DNA of 45,073 bases, from NCBI GenBank assembly GCA_910574715.1, contig CAJTCH010000043.1, positions 1 to 45,073 of the forward strand, written 5' to 3'. Below are positions 32,880 through 41,492 of the stretch, piece by piece; the stretch's first letter is position 1, and each line of letters begins with the position of its first letter. The notes beneath the pieces are model-generated. The model did not search any database and was not told where the DNA came from. It worked only from the letters and a program-made list of their open reading frames with translations. The position numbers were made by a program, and so were the translations under genes. This DNA is from Lachnospiraceae bacterium. GTDB lineage: Bacteria; Bacillota; Clostridia; Lachnospirales; Lachnospiraceae.

Positions 32880-33947
32880 ATGAGAAAATACTGGTACAGA
32901 AGAATCCTTATCATGATCGTGACATTTCTGATTGCCGTGGGAGGCGGCTATTATCTGACGGAGTATCAGCAGAGCAAACTTAAAGCGGAGGTGAACGCCA
33001 GTACAGCCCAGGGCAATATGGTCATTCCCGGAGGAATGCCGATCGGTATCTATATGGAGACCGAGGGCGTGATGGTACTTGGCACGGATTCCATCACGGC
33101 GGAGGACGGGATGAATTATGAGCCGGCTGCCAATCTTGTGAAAGAGGGAGATTATATCGTCGCTCTGAATGACCGGGCCATTCACGATAAGTCAGAACTG
33201 ATCGAGACGGTAAACGGGCTTGGAGACGATGAGGTCATCCTCAGGGTCAGAAGAGCGGAGCAGTATATGAATATCAGGATGAAGCCGGTACGTCAGAACG
33301 CCAGGGAATGTAAGCTTGGAATCTGGGTGAGAGATAACGCGCAGGGACTTGGCACGATCACATTTCTGAATACGGACAGTCATTTCGGCGCTCTTGGCCA
33401 TGGGATTCATGACGTGGATACCAATACGCTGCTGGAGATCAACGAAGGAACCGTATACGAGACCAGCATCAAGGATATCCAGAAAGGGCAGAACGGAACG
33501 CCGGGAGGCATGGAGGGGATTATTGTCTATAATAATTATAATGTGCTTGGCAATATAACCAGGAATACCGACTGCGGGATCTTCGGCACCATCGACCGGA
33601 TCGATGCTTTATTCACGGACCAGACGCCGATTGAGACGGCCTCCAAGGAGGAGATCGTAGAGGGCCCGGCCACCATACGCTGCGCCGTGGAGGGTACGGT
33701 GAAGGATTATCATATTCGTGTTACAAAAATCGACAAAAATGCGGATGAGGTAAACAAGGGAATCGTGATCGAAGTGACGGATAAAAACCTGCTTGCGGTG
33801 ACGGGCGGAATCGTGCAGGGCATGAGCGGAAGCCCGATTATACAGAACGGGAAACTCATCGGCGCGGTCACCCATGTATTTGTCCAAGATGCCGCCAGGG
33901 GATACGGCATATTTATAGAAGATATGCTGAAAAATGTCGAATTTTAA
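32880..33947 (+). CDS. spoIVB: SpoIVB sporulation serine peptidase
   Basis: Peptidase family S55 protein (355 aa) that, when made in the forespore, signals across to trigger pro-sigma-K processing in the mother cell. An N-terminal membrane anchor (about 9-26, ILIMIVTFLIAVGGGYYL) precedes a PDZ domain (about 75-140, GDYIVALNDRAIHDKSEL). The peptidase domain has the catalytic histidine in FGALGHGIHD and serine in GMSGSPIIQNGKLIGAVTH. ATG 32880 follows GCGGAGG by 9 bases; GTG 32874 is too close. Its last codons carry a Spo0A-box-like sequence next to the spo0A promoter. The gene pair spoIVB-spo0A is conserved in spore formers. Confidence 0.94.
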   Translation: MRKYWYRRILIMIVTFLIAVGGGYYLTEYQQSKLKAEVNASTAQGNMVIPGGMPIGIYMETEGVMVLGTDSITAEDGMNYEPAANLVKEGDYIVALNDRAIHDKSELIETVNGLGDDEVILRVRRAEQYMNIRMKPVRQNARECKLGIWVRDNAQGLGTITFLNTDSHFGALGHGIHDVDTNTLLEINEGTVYETSIKDIQKGQNGTPGGMEGIIVYNNYNVLGNITRNTDCGIFGTIDRIDALFTDQTPIETASKEEIVEGPATIRCAVEGTVKDYHIRVTKIDKNADEVNKGIVIEVTDKNLLAVTGGIVQGMSGSPIIQNGKLIGAVTHVFVQDAARGYGIFIEDMLKNVEF

Positions 33948-34029
33948 AAACATTGACGAAAATAGTCAAAATTTTACGACAGTAATTTCTTGATTTGAAT
34001 AGTGACAGACTATATAATCAAACTCGACA
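33935..34029 (+). promoter_or_regulatory. spo0A control region: promoter and Spo0A-box-like sites
   Basis: TTGATT (33990-33995), a 17-bp spacer and TATAAT (34013-34018) form a good vegetative promoter. Around it lie an exact TGTCGAA (33935-33941), a one-mismatch TGACGAA (33954-33960), TACGACA (33975-33981, inverted, one mismatch) and CTCGACA (34023-34029, inverted, one mismatch). These resemble Spo0A binding boxes and suggest autoregulation. Confidence 0.5.
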
Positions 34030-34063
34030 ACTTTTGATGTGGGGAAAGGAGGCATTGCGTAAA

Positions 34064-34855
34064 ATGAAAGAGATAAATGTGGCCATAGCCGACGATAATG
34101 AAAGAATTCTGGACTTGCTTGGCGAAATCATAAGCAATGATCAGGAATTAAAGTTGGTCGGAAAGGCTAACAATGGAGAGGACATGTACCAACTGATCAA
34201 AGAGAAGCAGCCGGATGTCGTATTATTGGATCTGATCATGCCAAAGATGGACGGTTTGAGTGTAATGGAGATGGTGAGCAATGACAAAGGACTGAAGAAA
34301 CATCCTGACTTTATTGTTGTGACAGCAGTAGGTCAGGAGCGGATTACAGAAGATGCCTTCAAGAAGGGGGCAAGCTATTACATCATGAAGCCCTTTAACA
34401 ATGAGATGGTGCTTAACAGAATCAAGCATGCGAATCAGGTCATCCGCCATGAGCTGCGTCCCCAGATGCCGATTGGTTCGGTGATGGATATCCAGCCGGA
34501 GCTGAACTTAGAGGGCAGGGTGACAGATATGATCCATGAGATCGGGATACCGGCGCATATCAAGGGATACCATTATCTTAGGGATGCGATCATCATGGCG
34601 GTGGAGGATATGGACGTATTGAATGCGATCACGAAGGTCTTATATCCTACGGTAGCCAAGAAACACCAGACGACGGCAAGCCGGGTAGAGCGGGCGATCC
34701 GCCATGCCATCGAGGTGGCGTGGAGCAGGGGCAAACTAGACACGCTGGACGATCTGTTCGGATACACGGTAAGCAACGGCAAAGGGAAACCCACTAACTC
34801 AGAATTCATCGCCTTGATCGCGGATACGATAAGATTAGAATATAAAAACAGATAA
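34064..34855 (+). CDS. spo0A: Sporulation transcription factor Spo0A
   Basis: Master regulator of sporulation entry (263 aa). The receiver domain (1-125) has the acidic pair D10-D11, the phospho-acceptor D56 in [13 protein letters not shown], a conserved threonine in VVTAVG and the lysine in MKPFN. The C-terminal effector domain (about 150-263) carries [15 protein letters not shown] and the recognition-helix block [24 protein letters not shown] 34064 follows AAAGGAGG by 11 bases and gives the conserved [16 protein letters not shown] start; the frame upstream is only non-coding leader. Confidence 0.97.
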   Translation: MKEINVAIADDNERILDLLGEIISNDQELKLVGKANNGEDMYQLIKEKQPDVVLLDLIMPKMDGLSVMEMVSNDKGLKKHPDFIVVTAVGQERITEDAFKKGASYYIMKPFNNEMVLNRIKHANQVIRHELRPQMPIGSVMDIQPELNLEGRVTDMIHEIGIPAHIKGYHYLRDAIIMAVEDMDVLNAITKVLYPTVAKKHQTTASRVERAIRHAIEVAWSRGKLDTLDDLFGYTVSNGKGKPTNSEFIALIADTIRLEYKNR

Positions 34856-34882
34856 ATACTTTTCTTCTGGATAAAATTAGGT

Positions 34883-34888
34883 TATAAT
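34883..34888 (+). promoter_or_regulatory. Candidate -10 element (TATAAT) for glgA
   Basis: TATAAT lies 33 bp before the glgA ATG. The matching -35 position (TTTCTT region near 34861) is weak, so this is a partial call. Confidence 0.4.
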
Positions 34889-34921
34889 AGGAATATATAT
34901 GTGAGGTTTGGAGGAAAAGAT

Positions 34922-36358
34922 ATGAAGAAAATACTATTTGCAGCTTCAGAATCAGTACCATTTATAAAAACAGGCGGACTTGCGGATGTTGTCGGCTCTT
35001 TACCCAAATATTTCGATAAGGGGAAGTATGACGTGCGTGTTATGCTGCCGAAGTACATGTGCATGAAAGAAGAATGGAAGGAAAAGCTTGCCTATCATAC
35101 GCACTTCTATATGGATTTGAACTGGAGGAAGCAGTATGTGGGCGTACTGACATACGAATATGAAGGAATAACATTCTATTTTATAGATAATGAATACTAT
35201 TTCAACGGATTTGCCCCGTATGGCGATATGTATGCGGATATTGAGAAGTTTGCGTTCTTCTCTAAGGCGGTCTTAAGCGCGCTGCCGGTGATCGATTTCA
35301 GGCCGGATATCATTCACTGCCATGACTGGCAGACAGGTCTGATCCCGATCTATCTCGATAATTTCCGGTTCGGGACCGAGTATTACCGCGGGATCAAGAC
35401 GATCATGACCATACATAACCTGAAGTTCCAGGGTACTTGGGATACGAAGCGGGTCCGTGATATTACAGGACTGCCTCAGTATTATTTTGTGCCGGACAAG
35501 CTGGAGGCTTATAAGGACGCGAACTACCTGAAGGGCGGTATCGTTTACGCCGACAGAGTTACCACGGTGAGCAATTCCTATGCGGAGGAGATCAAGATGC
35601 CGTTCTACGGCGAGAAGCTGGACGGCCTGATGAATGCCAAGGCGAACTGCCTGTCCGGTATCGTCAACGGTATTGATTATGATGATTACAACCCGGATAC
35701 AGACGTACATATTGAGAAGAATTACAACATAGATAATTTCCGCAAGGAGAAGATCAAGAATAAGATCGCTCTGCAGAAAGAGCTGAATCTGACTCAGGAT
35801 TCCCATACGATGATGATCGGTATCGTATCCAGGCTGACAGACCAGAAAGGATTCGATCTGGTTGCCTATGTGATGGACGAGTTGTGTCAGGATGCGGTAC
35901 AGATCGTTGTCCTTGGTACCGGCGAAGAACAGTATGAGAATATGTTCCGTCATTTCGAGTGGAAATATCAGGGCAAGGTATCTGCCAATATCTATTATTC
36001 AGATCCGCTGTCCCACAGGATCTATGCTTCCTGTGATGCATTCCTGATGCCGTCGCTGTTTGAGCCTTGCGGGCTGAGCCAGTTGATGAGCCTCCGGTAC
36101 GGAACACTTCCGATCGTAAGGGAGACAGGCGGACTTAAGGATACGGTAGAACCGTACAATGAATTCGAGAAGACCGGTACCGGATTCAGCTTTTCGAATT
36201 ACAATGCGCACGAGATGCTGGCTACCGTACGTTATGCGGAGCGCATCTTTTATGATAGGAAGCGCGATTGGAATAAGATGATCGAGCGCGCCATGAGTCA
36301 GGATTTCTCATGGGCGAATTCAGCGAAACAATACGAAGCTCTGTATGACGGTATGTAA
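34922..36358 (+). CDS. glgA: Glycogen synthase (ADP-glucose)
   Basis: Family 5 glycosyltransferase (478 aa) extending alpha-1,4-glucan from ADP-glucose. KTGGLADVVGSLPKYF (16-31) is the donor-binding loop. HCHDWQTGLIPIYL, TIHNLKFQG and the E-x7-E region FEPCGLSQLMSLRYGTLPIVRETGGLKDTV are conserved. ATG 34922 follows TTTGGAGG by 7 bases. No glgB, glgC or glgD gene is nearby; it stands between spo0A and metF, so glycogen genes are dispersed in this genome or partly lie elsewhere. Confidence 0.95.
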   Translation: MKKILFAASESVPFIKTGGLADVVGSLPKYFDKGKYDVRVMLPKYMCMKEEWKEKLAYHTHFYMDLNWRKQYVGVLTYEYEGITFYFIDNEYYFNGFAPYGDMYADIEKFAFFSKAVLSALPVIDFRPDIIHCHDWQTGLIPIYLDNFRFGTEYYRGIKTIMTIHNLKFQGTWDTKRVRDITGLPQYYFVPDKLEAYKDANYLKGGIVYADRVTTVSNSYAEEIKMPFYGEKLDGLMNAKANCLSGIVNGIDYDDYNPDTDVHIEKNYNIDNFRKEKIKNKIALQKELNLTQDSHTMMIGIVSRLTDQKGFDLVAYVMDELCQDAVQIVVLGTGEEQYENMFRHFEWKYQGKVSANIYYSDPLSHRIYASCDAFLMPSLFEPCGLSQLMSLRYGTLPIVRETGGLKDTVEPYNEFEKTGTGFSFSNYNAHEMLATVRYAERIFYDRKRDWNKMIERAMSQDFSWANSAKQYEALYDGM

Positions 36359-36394
36359 GACGGCGTAACAGAGCGGTAAGGAAGAAGGAACGGC

Positions 36395-37264
36395 ATGAAG
36401 ATTCGTGACATACTAAAGAATGAGAAACCTCATATATCCTTCGAGGTATTCCCGCCCAAGACAGACGCGGGATATGACAGCGTCCTAGCCGCGACGGAGA
36501 AGATCGCGGCGCTTAGGCCCTCTTTTATCAGCGTGACTTACGGAGCGGGCGGCGGAACAAGTAAGAATACGGTGAGCATCGCCTCGCACATCAAGGATGA
36601 CTTTGGAGTGACGAGCCTTGCCCATCTGACCTGTGTCTCATCCACGAAGGATGAGGTACATAAGGTGATAGAACAGCTTAAGGAGAAGGGGATCCGGAAT
36701 GTTCTTGCTCTTCGGGGAGACATTCCTGCCGAGAGCGAATTCCCTCTCCCCAACCACTACAGATACGCCAGTGAACTGATCGAGGATATCAGGAGACAGG
36801 GGGATTTCTGTATCGGGGCGGCGTGTTATCCGGAAGGGCATGTGGAGACAGAGCATAAGAAGGACGACATACGCAATCTGAAGCATAAGGTAGACTGCGG
36901 AGTAGATTTTCTGACAACACAGATGTTTTTTGACAATAATATTCTGTATAATTTCCTGTACAGGATCCGGGAGAAGGGGATTACGATCCCGGTGCTTCCG
37001 GGGATCATGCCGGTTACGAATAAGAAGCAGATCGCGAGGATCGGCGGGATGTCCGGCACGGCTCTTCCGGAGCGGTTCCGTGCTATCGTCGACCGTTTCG
37101 GTGATAATCAGGGAGCAATGCAGCAGGCCGGAATCGCCTATGCTACGGATCAGATCATTGACCTGATCGCCAACGGGGTGAATCATATTCATGTGTATTC
37201 CATGAACAAGCCGGAGGTTGCGGAGGCGATAATGAACAATCTGTCAGAGATCTTGGAACTGTAG
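36395..37264 (+). CDS. metF: 5,10-methylenetetrahydrofolate reductase
   Basis: FAD-dependent reduction of methylene-THF to methyl-THF (289 aa), the methyl donor for methionine synthase. SFEVFPPKTDAGYDSVL at the N-terminus, SVTYGAGGGTSKNTV, HLTCVSSTKDEV and NVLALRGDIP are diagnostic, and FLTTQMFFDNNILYNFLYRIRE completes the barrel. It is followed within 25 bp by the MetH activation protein and metH, forming a methionine-methyl-transfer operon. No SAM or cobalamin riboswitch is visible in the 36-bp gap before it. Confidence 0.95.
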   Translation: MKIRDILKNEKPHISFEVFPPKTDAGYDSVLAATEKIAALRPSFISVTYGAGGGTSKNTVSIASHIKDDFGVTSLAHLTCVSSTKDEVHKVIEQLKEKGIRNVLALRGDIPAESEFPLPNHYRYASELIEDIRRQGDFCIGAACYPEGHVETEHKKDDIRNLKHKVDCGVDFLTTQMFFDNNILYNFLYRIREKGITIPVLPGIMPVTNKKQIARIGGMSGTALPERFRAIVDRFGDNQGAMQQAGIAYATDQIIDLIANGVNHIHVYSMNKPEVAEAIMNNLSEILEL

Positions 37265-37289
37265 AGGAATAACAGCGTAAGGATAAGGG

Positions 37290-37949
37290 ATGGACACAAG
37301 GACGAAAGAGGCGGTTCGTTACCTGGGATATGGAAGCCATGCGATAGATGATGATACGCTTGCCCTGATCGGCAGCTCCTTTGAAGAATTGGAGCGGACA
37401 GCGGGCAGAAGAATCATCTATCGCATTTTTGATGTATCTTTCCAGGGGGAGACAGGCCTTAAGATCGGAACAATGGAAGTTGACAGCAGGAATCTTAGAA
37501 GGAACCTTGACGGGTGCAGGAATGTGATTGTATTGGGCGCTACGCTGGGTGCGGGAGTGGACATGCTGCTTCGCCGGTATTCGCTTACCGATATGGCAAG
37601 AGTCGTGGTGCTGCAGGCCTGCGCGGCGGCGCTTCTGGAGGAGTATCTGGACGAATGCCAGGAGGAACTTAGGCTTGAGCAGGAGGCGCAGGGTCTGTAC
37701 TTAAGGCCGAGGTTCAGCCCGGGATACGGGGATTTCTCTGTCTTGCATCAGGGGGAGATACTTCGGATGCTGGACGCGCCTAAGAGGATCGGGCTGTCTG
37801 TGACAGATGGGAATATGCTTACACCCACGAAGTCGGTGACTGCGGTGATCGGGGTTGGAAGGACGCAATTGTCCTGTCACGTTAAGGGGTGTGAGAACTG
37901 CGGGAAGAGTGATTGTGCTTACCGGAGAGATAAAGGAGTGGGCGAATGA
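37290..37949 (+). CDS. Stand-alone methionine synthase activation-domain protein
   Basis: A 219-residue protein resembling the C-terminal AdoMet-binding reactivation domain of MetH, which re-methylates oxidised cobalamin using SAM and an electron donor. RPRFSPGYGDFSVLHQGEILRML is the hallmark SAM-binding stretch; NMLTPTKSVTAVIGVG follows. The C-terminus has a cysteine cluster (CHVKGCENCGKSDC), often seen in these free-standing versions. The metH gene immediately downstream overlaps it by 4 bp and lacks this domain, so the two probably work as a split enzyme. Confidence 0.87.
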   Translation: MDTRTKEAVRYLGYGSHAIDDDTLALIGSSFEELERTAGRRIIYRIFDVSFQGETGLKIGTMEVDSRNLRRNLDGCRNVIVLGATLGAGVDMLLRRYSLTDMARVVVLQACAAALLEEYLDECQEELRLEQEAQGLYLRPRFSPGYGDFSVLHQGEILRMLDAPKRIGLSVTDGNMLTPTKSVTAVIGVGRTQLSCHVKGCENCGKSDCAYRRDKGVGE

Positions 37950-40327
37950 TATTAGACAGACTTGGGAAAGAATTATTGTATTTTGACGGCGGGATGGGAA
38001 CACTCCTGCAGGCGAAGGGACTTTTGCCGGGGGAGCTGCCGGAGACATGGAATCTGATCCATCCGGAGGAGATCGTAGATATCCACCGGCAGTACTATGA
38101 GGCAGGGAGTGATATAGTACTGACCAATACCTTTGGAGCGAATGCGTTGAAGTTTCATGATTCCAAGTATGGGCTTAAGGAGATCATTGACGCGGCTGTT
38201 GCGAATGTGAGGAAGGCTGCGGCGCTTGGGGTTCATGACGGACGGGAGATTTACGCCGCTTTGGATGTGGGGCCTACGGGGAAGCTCTTGAAGCCTGTGG
38301 GTGACCTGGGATTTGCGGAAGCTTATGAAGCATTTCGCGAGGTCGTGCGGTATGGTGAGGAGGCGGGAGCTGATCTGATCCATATCGAGACGATGAGCGA
38401 TACATACGAGGTGAAGGCTGCGGTGCTGGCGGCGAAGGAGAATACGAAGCTTCCGGTGACGGTCACGATGATATTTGACGAGAAGGGGAAGCTTCTGACG
38501 GGAGGAGACGTCCCTTCGGTGGTTGCCATGCTGGAGGGGCTTCGGGTGGATGCGCTTGGGATCAACTGCGGCCTGGGACCAGAGCAGATGCTTCCGATCC
38601 TTAAGGAACTTATGGAATATGCGTCTGTTCCGGTGATCGTTAAGCCGAATGCGGGTCTGCCGAAGCAGCGGGACGGAGAAGTGTATTATGACGTGGAGCC
38701 GGATCGGTTCGCAGATGCGATGGAGCAGATCCTTGGGATGGGCGCCTGCGTGATCGGCGGCTGCTGCGGGACGACGCCGGATCACATCCGTGCTATGACG
38801 AAGATGGCAGGAAGAAGGAAGCCAAAGGCATTGGCGCCCAATGAGGACACTATCGTATCCTCTTATGGAAGGGCTGTGATCTTGAATAAGAAGCCTGTGA
38901 TCATCGGGGAAAGGATCAACCCCACCGGGAAGAAGAAGTTCAAGCAGGCCCTTAAGGATCATGATATAGATTATATCCTGAAGGAAGGAGTCACCCAACA
39001 GGATATGGGGGCGCATATCCTGGATGTGAACGTAGGGCTTCCGGACATTGACGAGGCGGCCATGATGCGGGAGACGGTGACGGAGCTTCAGAGTGTTACG
39101 AGTCTGCCGCTTCAGATCGATACGGTGGACATCCGGGCGATGGAGACGGCAATGCGCATCTATAACGGGAAACCGATGATCAATTCCGTGAACGGGAAGC
39201 AGGAGTCTATGGACGCCGTATTCCCTCTGGTGCAGAAATACGGCGGTGCGGTGGTTGCCCTGACGCTTGACGAGGAAGGAATTCCGGGGACTGCCAGGGG
39301 AAGATGCGAGATTGCCGGAAGGATCATAGAAGAGGCGGCCAGATACGGGATCAAGAAGAAGGACATCGTGGTGGATGTGCTTGCCATGACCATCAGCTCC
39401 GAACCGGAAGGGGCGAAGACTACGCTGGAAGCGCTTCGGTTAGTCCGTGAGACATACGGTGTCTGTACGGTTCTGGGGGTATCGAATATCTCCTTTGGAC
39501 TTCCCTGCCGTCCGGCGATCAATGCCAATTTCTATACTATGGCGCTGCAGAACGGCTTAAGCGCTGGGATCATCAATCCTTCCTCGGAGGATATGATGCG
39601 TTCCTATACTTCTTTCTGTGCGCTGATGAACTATGACGAGAATTGTGAGGAATATATCAGAAGGTACGGCGGACAGAACGGGGAAGCCAGGACGGCGCCG
39701 TCTGCATCTCTTACATTGAAGGATGCCATCGAAAAGGGGCTTAAGGAAGAGGCGCATCACGCGGCGTCAGAGCTCCTTGGAACGAAAGCGCCGCTTGAGA
39801 TCATCGACCGGCATCTGATCCCGGCTCTTGACGAGGTGGGCAAGGGCTTCGAGAAAGGAACCGTATTCCTGCCTCAATTGCTGATGAGCGCGGATGCGGC
39901 GAAGATTGCGTTTGCGGTGCTTAAGAGTTCGCTGGCAGAGAACGGGCAGGAGGCGCAGAAGAAGGATAAGGTGATACTTGCGACGGTCAGGGGTGATATC
40001 CATGATATCGGTAAGAATATCGTGAAGGTACTGCTTGAGAACTACAGCTTTGACGTGATCGACCTTGGGAAGGACGTGCCGCCGGAGACGATCGCGGAAT
40101 GTGCCGTAAGAGAGGACGTGAAGCTTGTAGGCTTAAGCGCGCTGATGACTACGACGGTGGTGAGTATGGAGGATACCATAAAGCTTCTCAGGAGGGAGAA
40201 ACCGGACTGTAAGGTCATGGTGGGCGGCGCGGTATTGAATCAGGAATATGCCGATATGATCGGGGCAGATTTCTACGGGAAGGACGCTATGCAGTCCGTA
40301 TATTACGCGCAGGAACTATTTGGGTAA
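37946..40327 (+). CDS. metH: Cobalamin-dependent methionine synthase lacking the activation domain
   Basis: Transfers methyl from methyl-THF through cob(I)alamin to homocysteine (793 aa; full MetH is about 1,200). The homocysteine-binding barrel (about 1-290) has GGMGTLLQ and zinc cysteines in GINCG and GGCCGTTPDHI. The pterin domain (about 305-560) has GERINPTGKKKFK. The cobalamin cap and binding domains (about 590-793) carry GDIHDIGKNIV with H686 as the cobalt ligand. The C-terminal activation domain is absent but encoded just upstream. ATG overlaps the preceding stop; AAAGGAGTGG lies upstream. Confidence 0.95.
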   Translation: MILDRLGKELLYFDGGMGTLLQAKGLLPGELPETWNLIHPEEIVDIHRQYYEAGSDIVLTNTFGANALKFHDSKYGLKEIIDAAVANVRKAAALGVHDGREIYAALDVGPTGKLLKPVGDLGFAEAYEAFREVVRYGEEAGADLIHIETMSDTYEVKAAVLAAKENTKLPVTVTMIFDEKGKLLTGGDVPSVVAMLEGLRVDALGINCGLGPEQMLPILKELMEYASVPVIVKPNAGLPKQRDGEVYYDVEPDRFADAMEQILGMGACVIGGCCGTTPDHIRAMTKMAGRRKPKALAPNEDTIVSSYGRAVILNKKPVIIGERINPTGKKKFKQALKDHDIDYILKEGVTQQDMGAHILDVNVGLPDIDEAAMMRETVTELQSVTSLPLQIDTVDIRAMETAMRIYNGKPMINSVNGKQESMDAVFPLVQKYGGAVVALTLDEEGIPGTARGRCEIAGRIIEEAARYGIKKKDIVVDVLAMTISSEPEGAKTTLEALRLVRETYGVCTVLGVSNISFGLPCRPAINANFYTMALQNGLSAGIINPSSEDMMRSYTSFCALMNYDENCEEYIRRYGGQNGEARTAPSASLTLKDAIEKGLKEEAHHAASELLGTKAPLEIIDRHLIPALDEVGKGFEKGTVFLPQLLMSADAAKIAFAVLKSSLAENGQEAQKKDKVILATVRGDIHDIGKNIVKVLLENYSFDVIDLGKDVPPETIAECAVREDVKLVGLSALMTTTVVSMEDTIKLLRREKPDCKVMVGGAVLNQEYADMIGADFYGKDAMQSVYYAQELFG

Positions 40328-40365
40328 ATAGAATAGAAACAGAAGAATGAGAAAGGAAGAAAACC

Positions 40366-41373
40366 ATGTCATTAATATTACCAGAGAATTATGATCCGAA
40401 GCTCGGCATTCGGGAGACGCAGGAAGCGATCAAGTACATCCGCGATACCTTCCAGAAGGAATTCGGCAGGGAGATGAACCTTGAGAGGATCTCGGCGCCG
40501 CTGTTTGTGGAGAAGAGCAGCGGTCTCAATGATAACCTGAACGGAGTGGAGCGCCCGGTGCAGTTCGACGTAGCAGGCATTCCGGGTGAGACGGTGGAGG
40601 TCGTGCATTCCCTTGCCAAGTGGAAGAGAATGGCTCTCCATGAATATGGATTCAAGCCGGGGGAAGGACTGTATACGAATATGAATGCCATCCGGCGTGA
40701 CGAGGAGCTTGACAATCTGCATTCCTGTTATGTGGACCAGTGGGACTGGGAGAAGGTCATTACCAGGGAAGAGCGCACCATTGAGACATTGGAGGAGACG
40801 GTGCGCAATATCTTCAAGATCATCAAACATATGCAGCATGAGGTGTGGTACAAATTCCCGGACGCCGCCAAGAAGCTTCCGTCGGATGTGACCTTTATCA
40901 CATCCCAGGAACTGGAAGACCGCTATCCGGATAAGACACCCAAGGAGCGGGAGAACCTGATCACGAAGGAGCATGGATGTGTATTCCTTATGAAGATCGG
41001 GGATAAGCTTAAGAGCGGCAAGCCTCACGACGGACGTGCTCCGGACTATGACGACTGGGAACTGAACGGAGATATCCTGTTCTGGTTCGAGAATCTTGAC
41101 TGCGCGTTAGAGATCTCCAGCATGGGGATACGCGTGGATGAGAAGTCCTTGGAGGAACAGCTTAAGAAGGCGGGCTGCGAGGACAGAAGAACCCTCCCCT
41201 ATCACAGGATGCTTCTGAATGGAGAACTGCCCTATACCATCGGCGGCGGAATCGGCCAGTCCAGGCTGTGTATGCTGCTTCTGGACCGCGCCCATATCGG
41301 TGAAGTCCAGGCCAGCCTCTGGCCGGAGGAGATGCGGGAAACCTGCCGCAGGAATCGTATCTTCTTACTGTAG
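40366..41373 (+). CDS. asnA: Aspartate-ammonia ligase
   Basis: Ammonia-dependent asparagine synthetase AsnA (335 aa), related to class II aminoacyl-tRNA synthetases. [23 protein letters not shown] near the N-terminus, [31 protein letters not shown] and the C-terminal [23 protein letters not shown] (ATP-binding motif 3 region) are conserved. GAAAGGAAG precedes the ATG. It lies 38 bp after metH and may share its transcript. Confidence 0.96.
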   Translation: MSLILPENYDPKLGIRETQEAIKYIRDTFQKEFGREMNLERISAPLFVEKSSGLNDNLNGVERPVQFDVAGIPGETVEVVHSLAKWKRMALHEYGFKPGEGLYTNMNAIRRDEELDNLHSCYVDQWDWEKVITREERTIETLEETVRNIFKIIKHMQHEVWYKFPDAAKKLPSDVTFITSQELEDRYPDKTPKERENLITKEHGCVFLMKIGDKLKSGKPHDGRAPDYDDWELNGDILFWFENLDCALEISSMGIRVDEKSLEEQLKKAGCEDRRTLPYHRMLLNGELPYTIGGGIGQSRLCMLLLDRAHIGEVQASLWPEEMRETCRRNRIFLL

Positions 41374-41383
41374 GAAGAAGTTC

Positions 41384-41412
41384 TTGACGATTATTTAACA
41401 ATCCAGTATATT
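41384..41412 (+). promoter_or_regulatory. Promoter of the hydrogenase gene
   Basis: TTGACG (41384-41389), a 17-bp spacer and TATATT (41407-41412) lie about 80 bp before the hydrogenase ATG, in the 119-bp gap after asnA. Confidence 0.6.
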
Positions 41413-41492
41413 TATAGTAGGGCAGTGAGATTTTACGTAAGATGCTGTGCCGGATCATAACAAAATCTATTTATTCAGGAGGAGATGTCTTT

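Noticed and set aside
36359..36394. SAM or cobalamin riboswitch before metF
   Set aside because: The gap is only 36 bp and shows no riboswitch-like structure.
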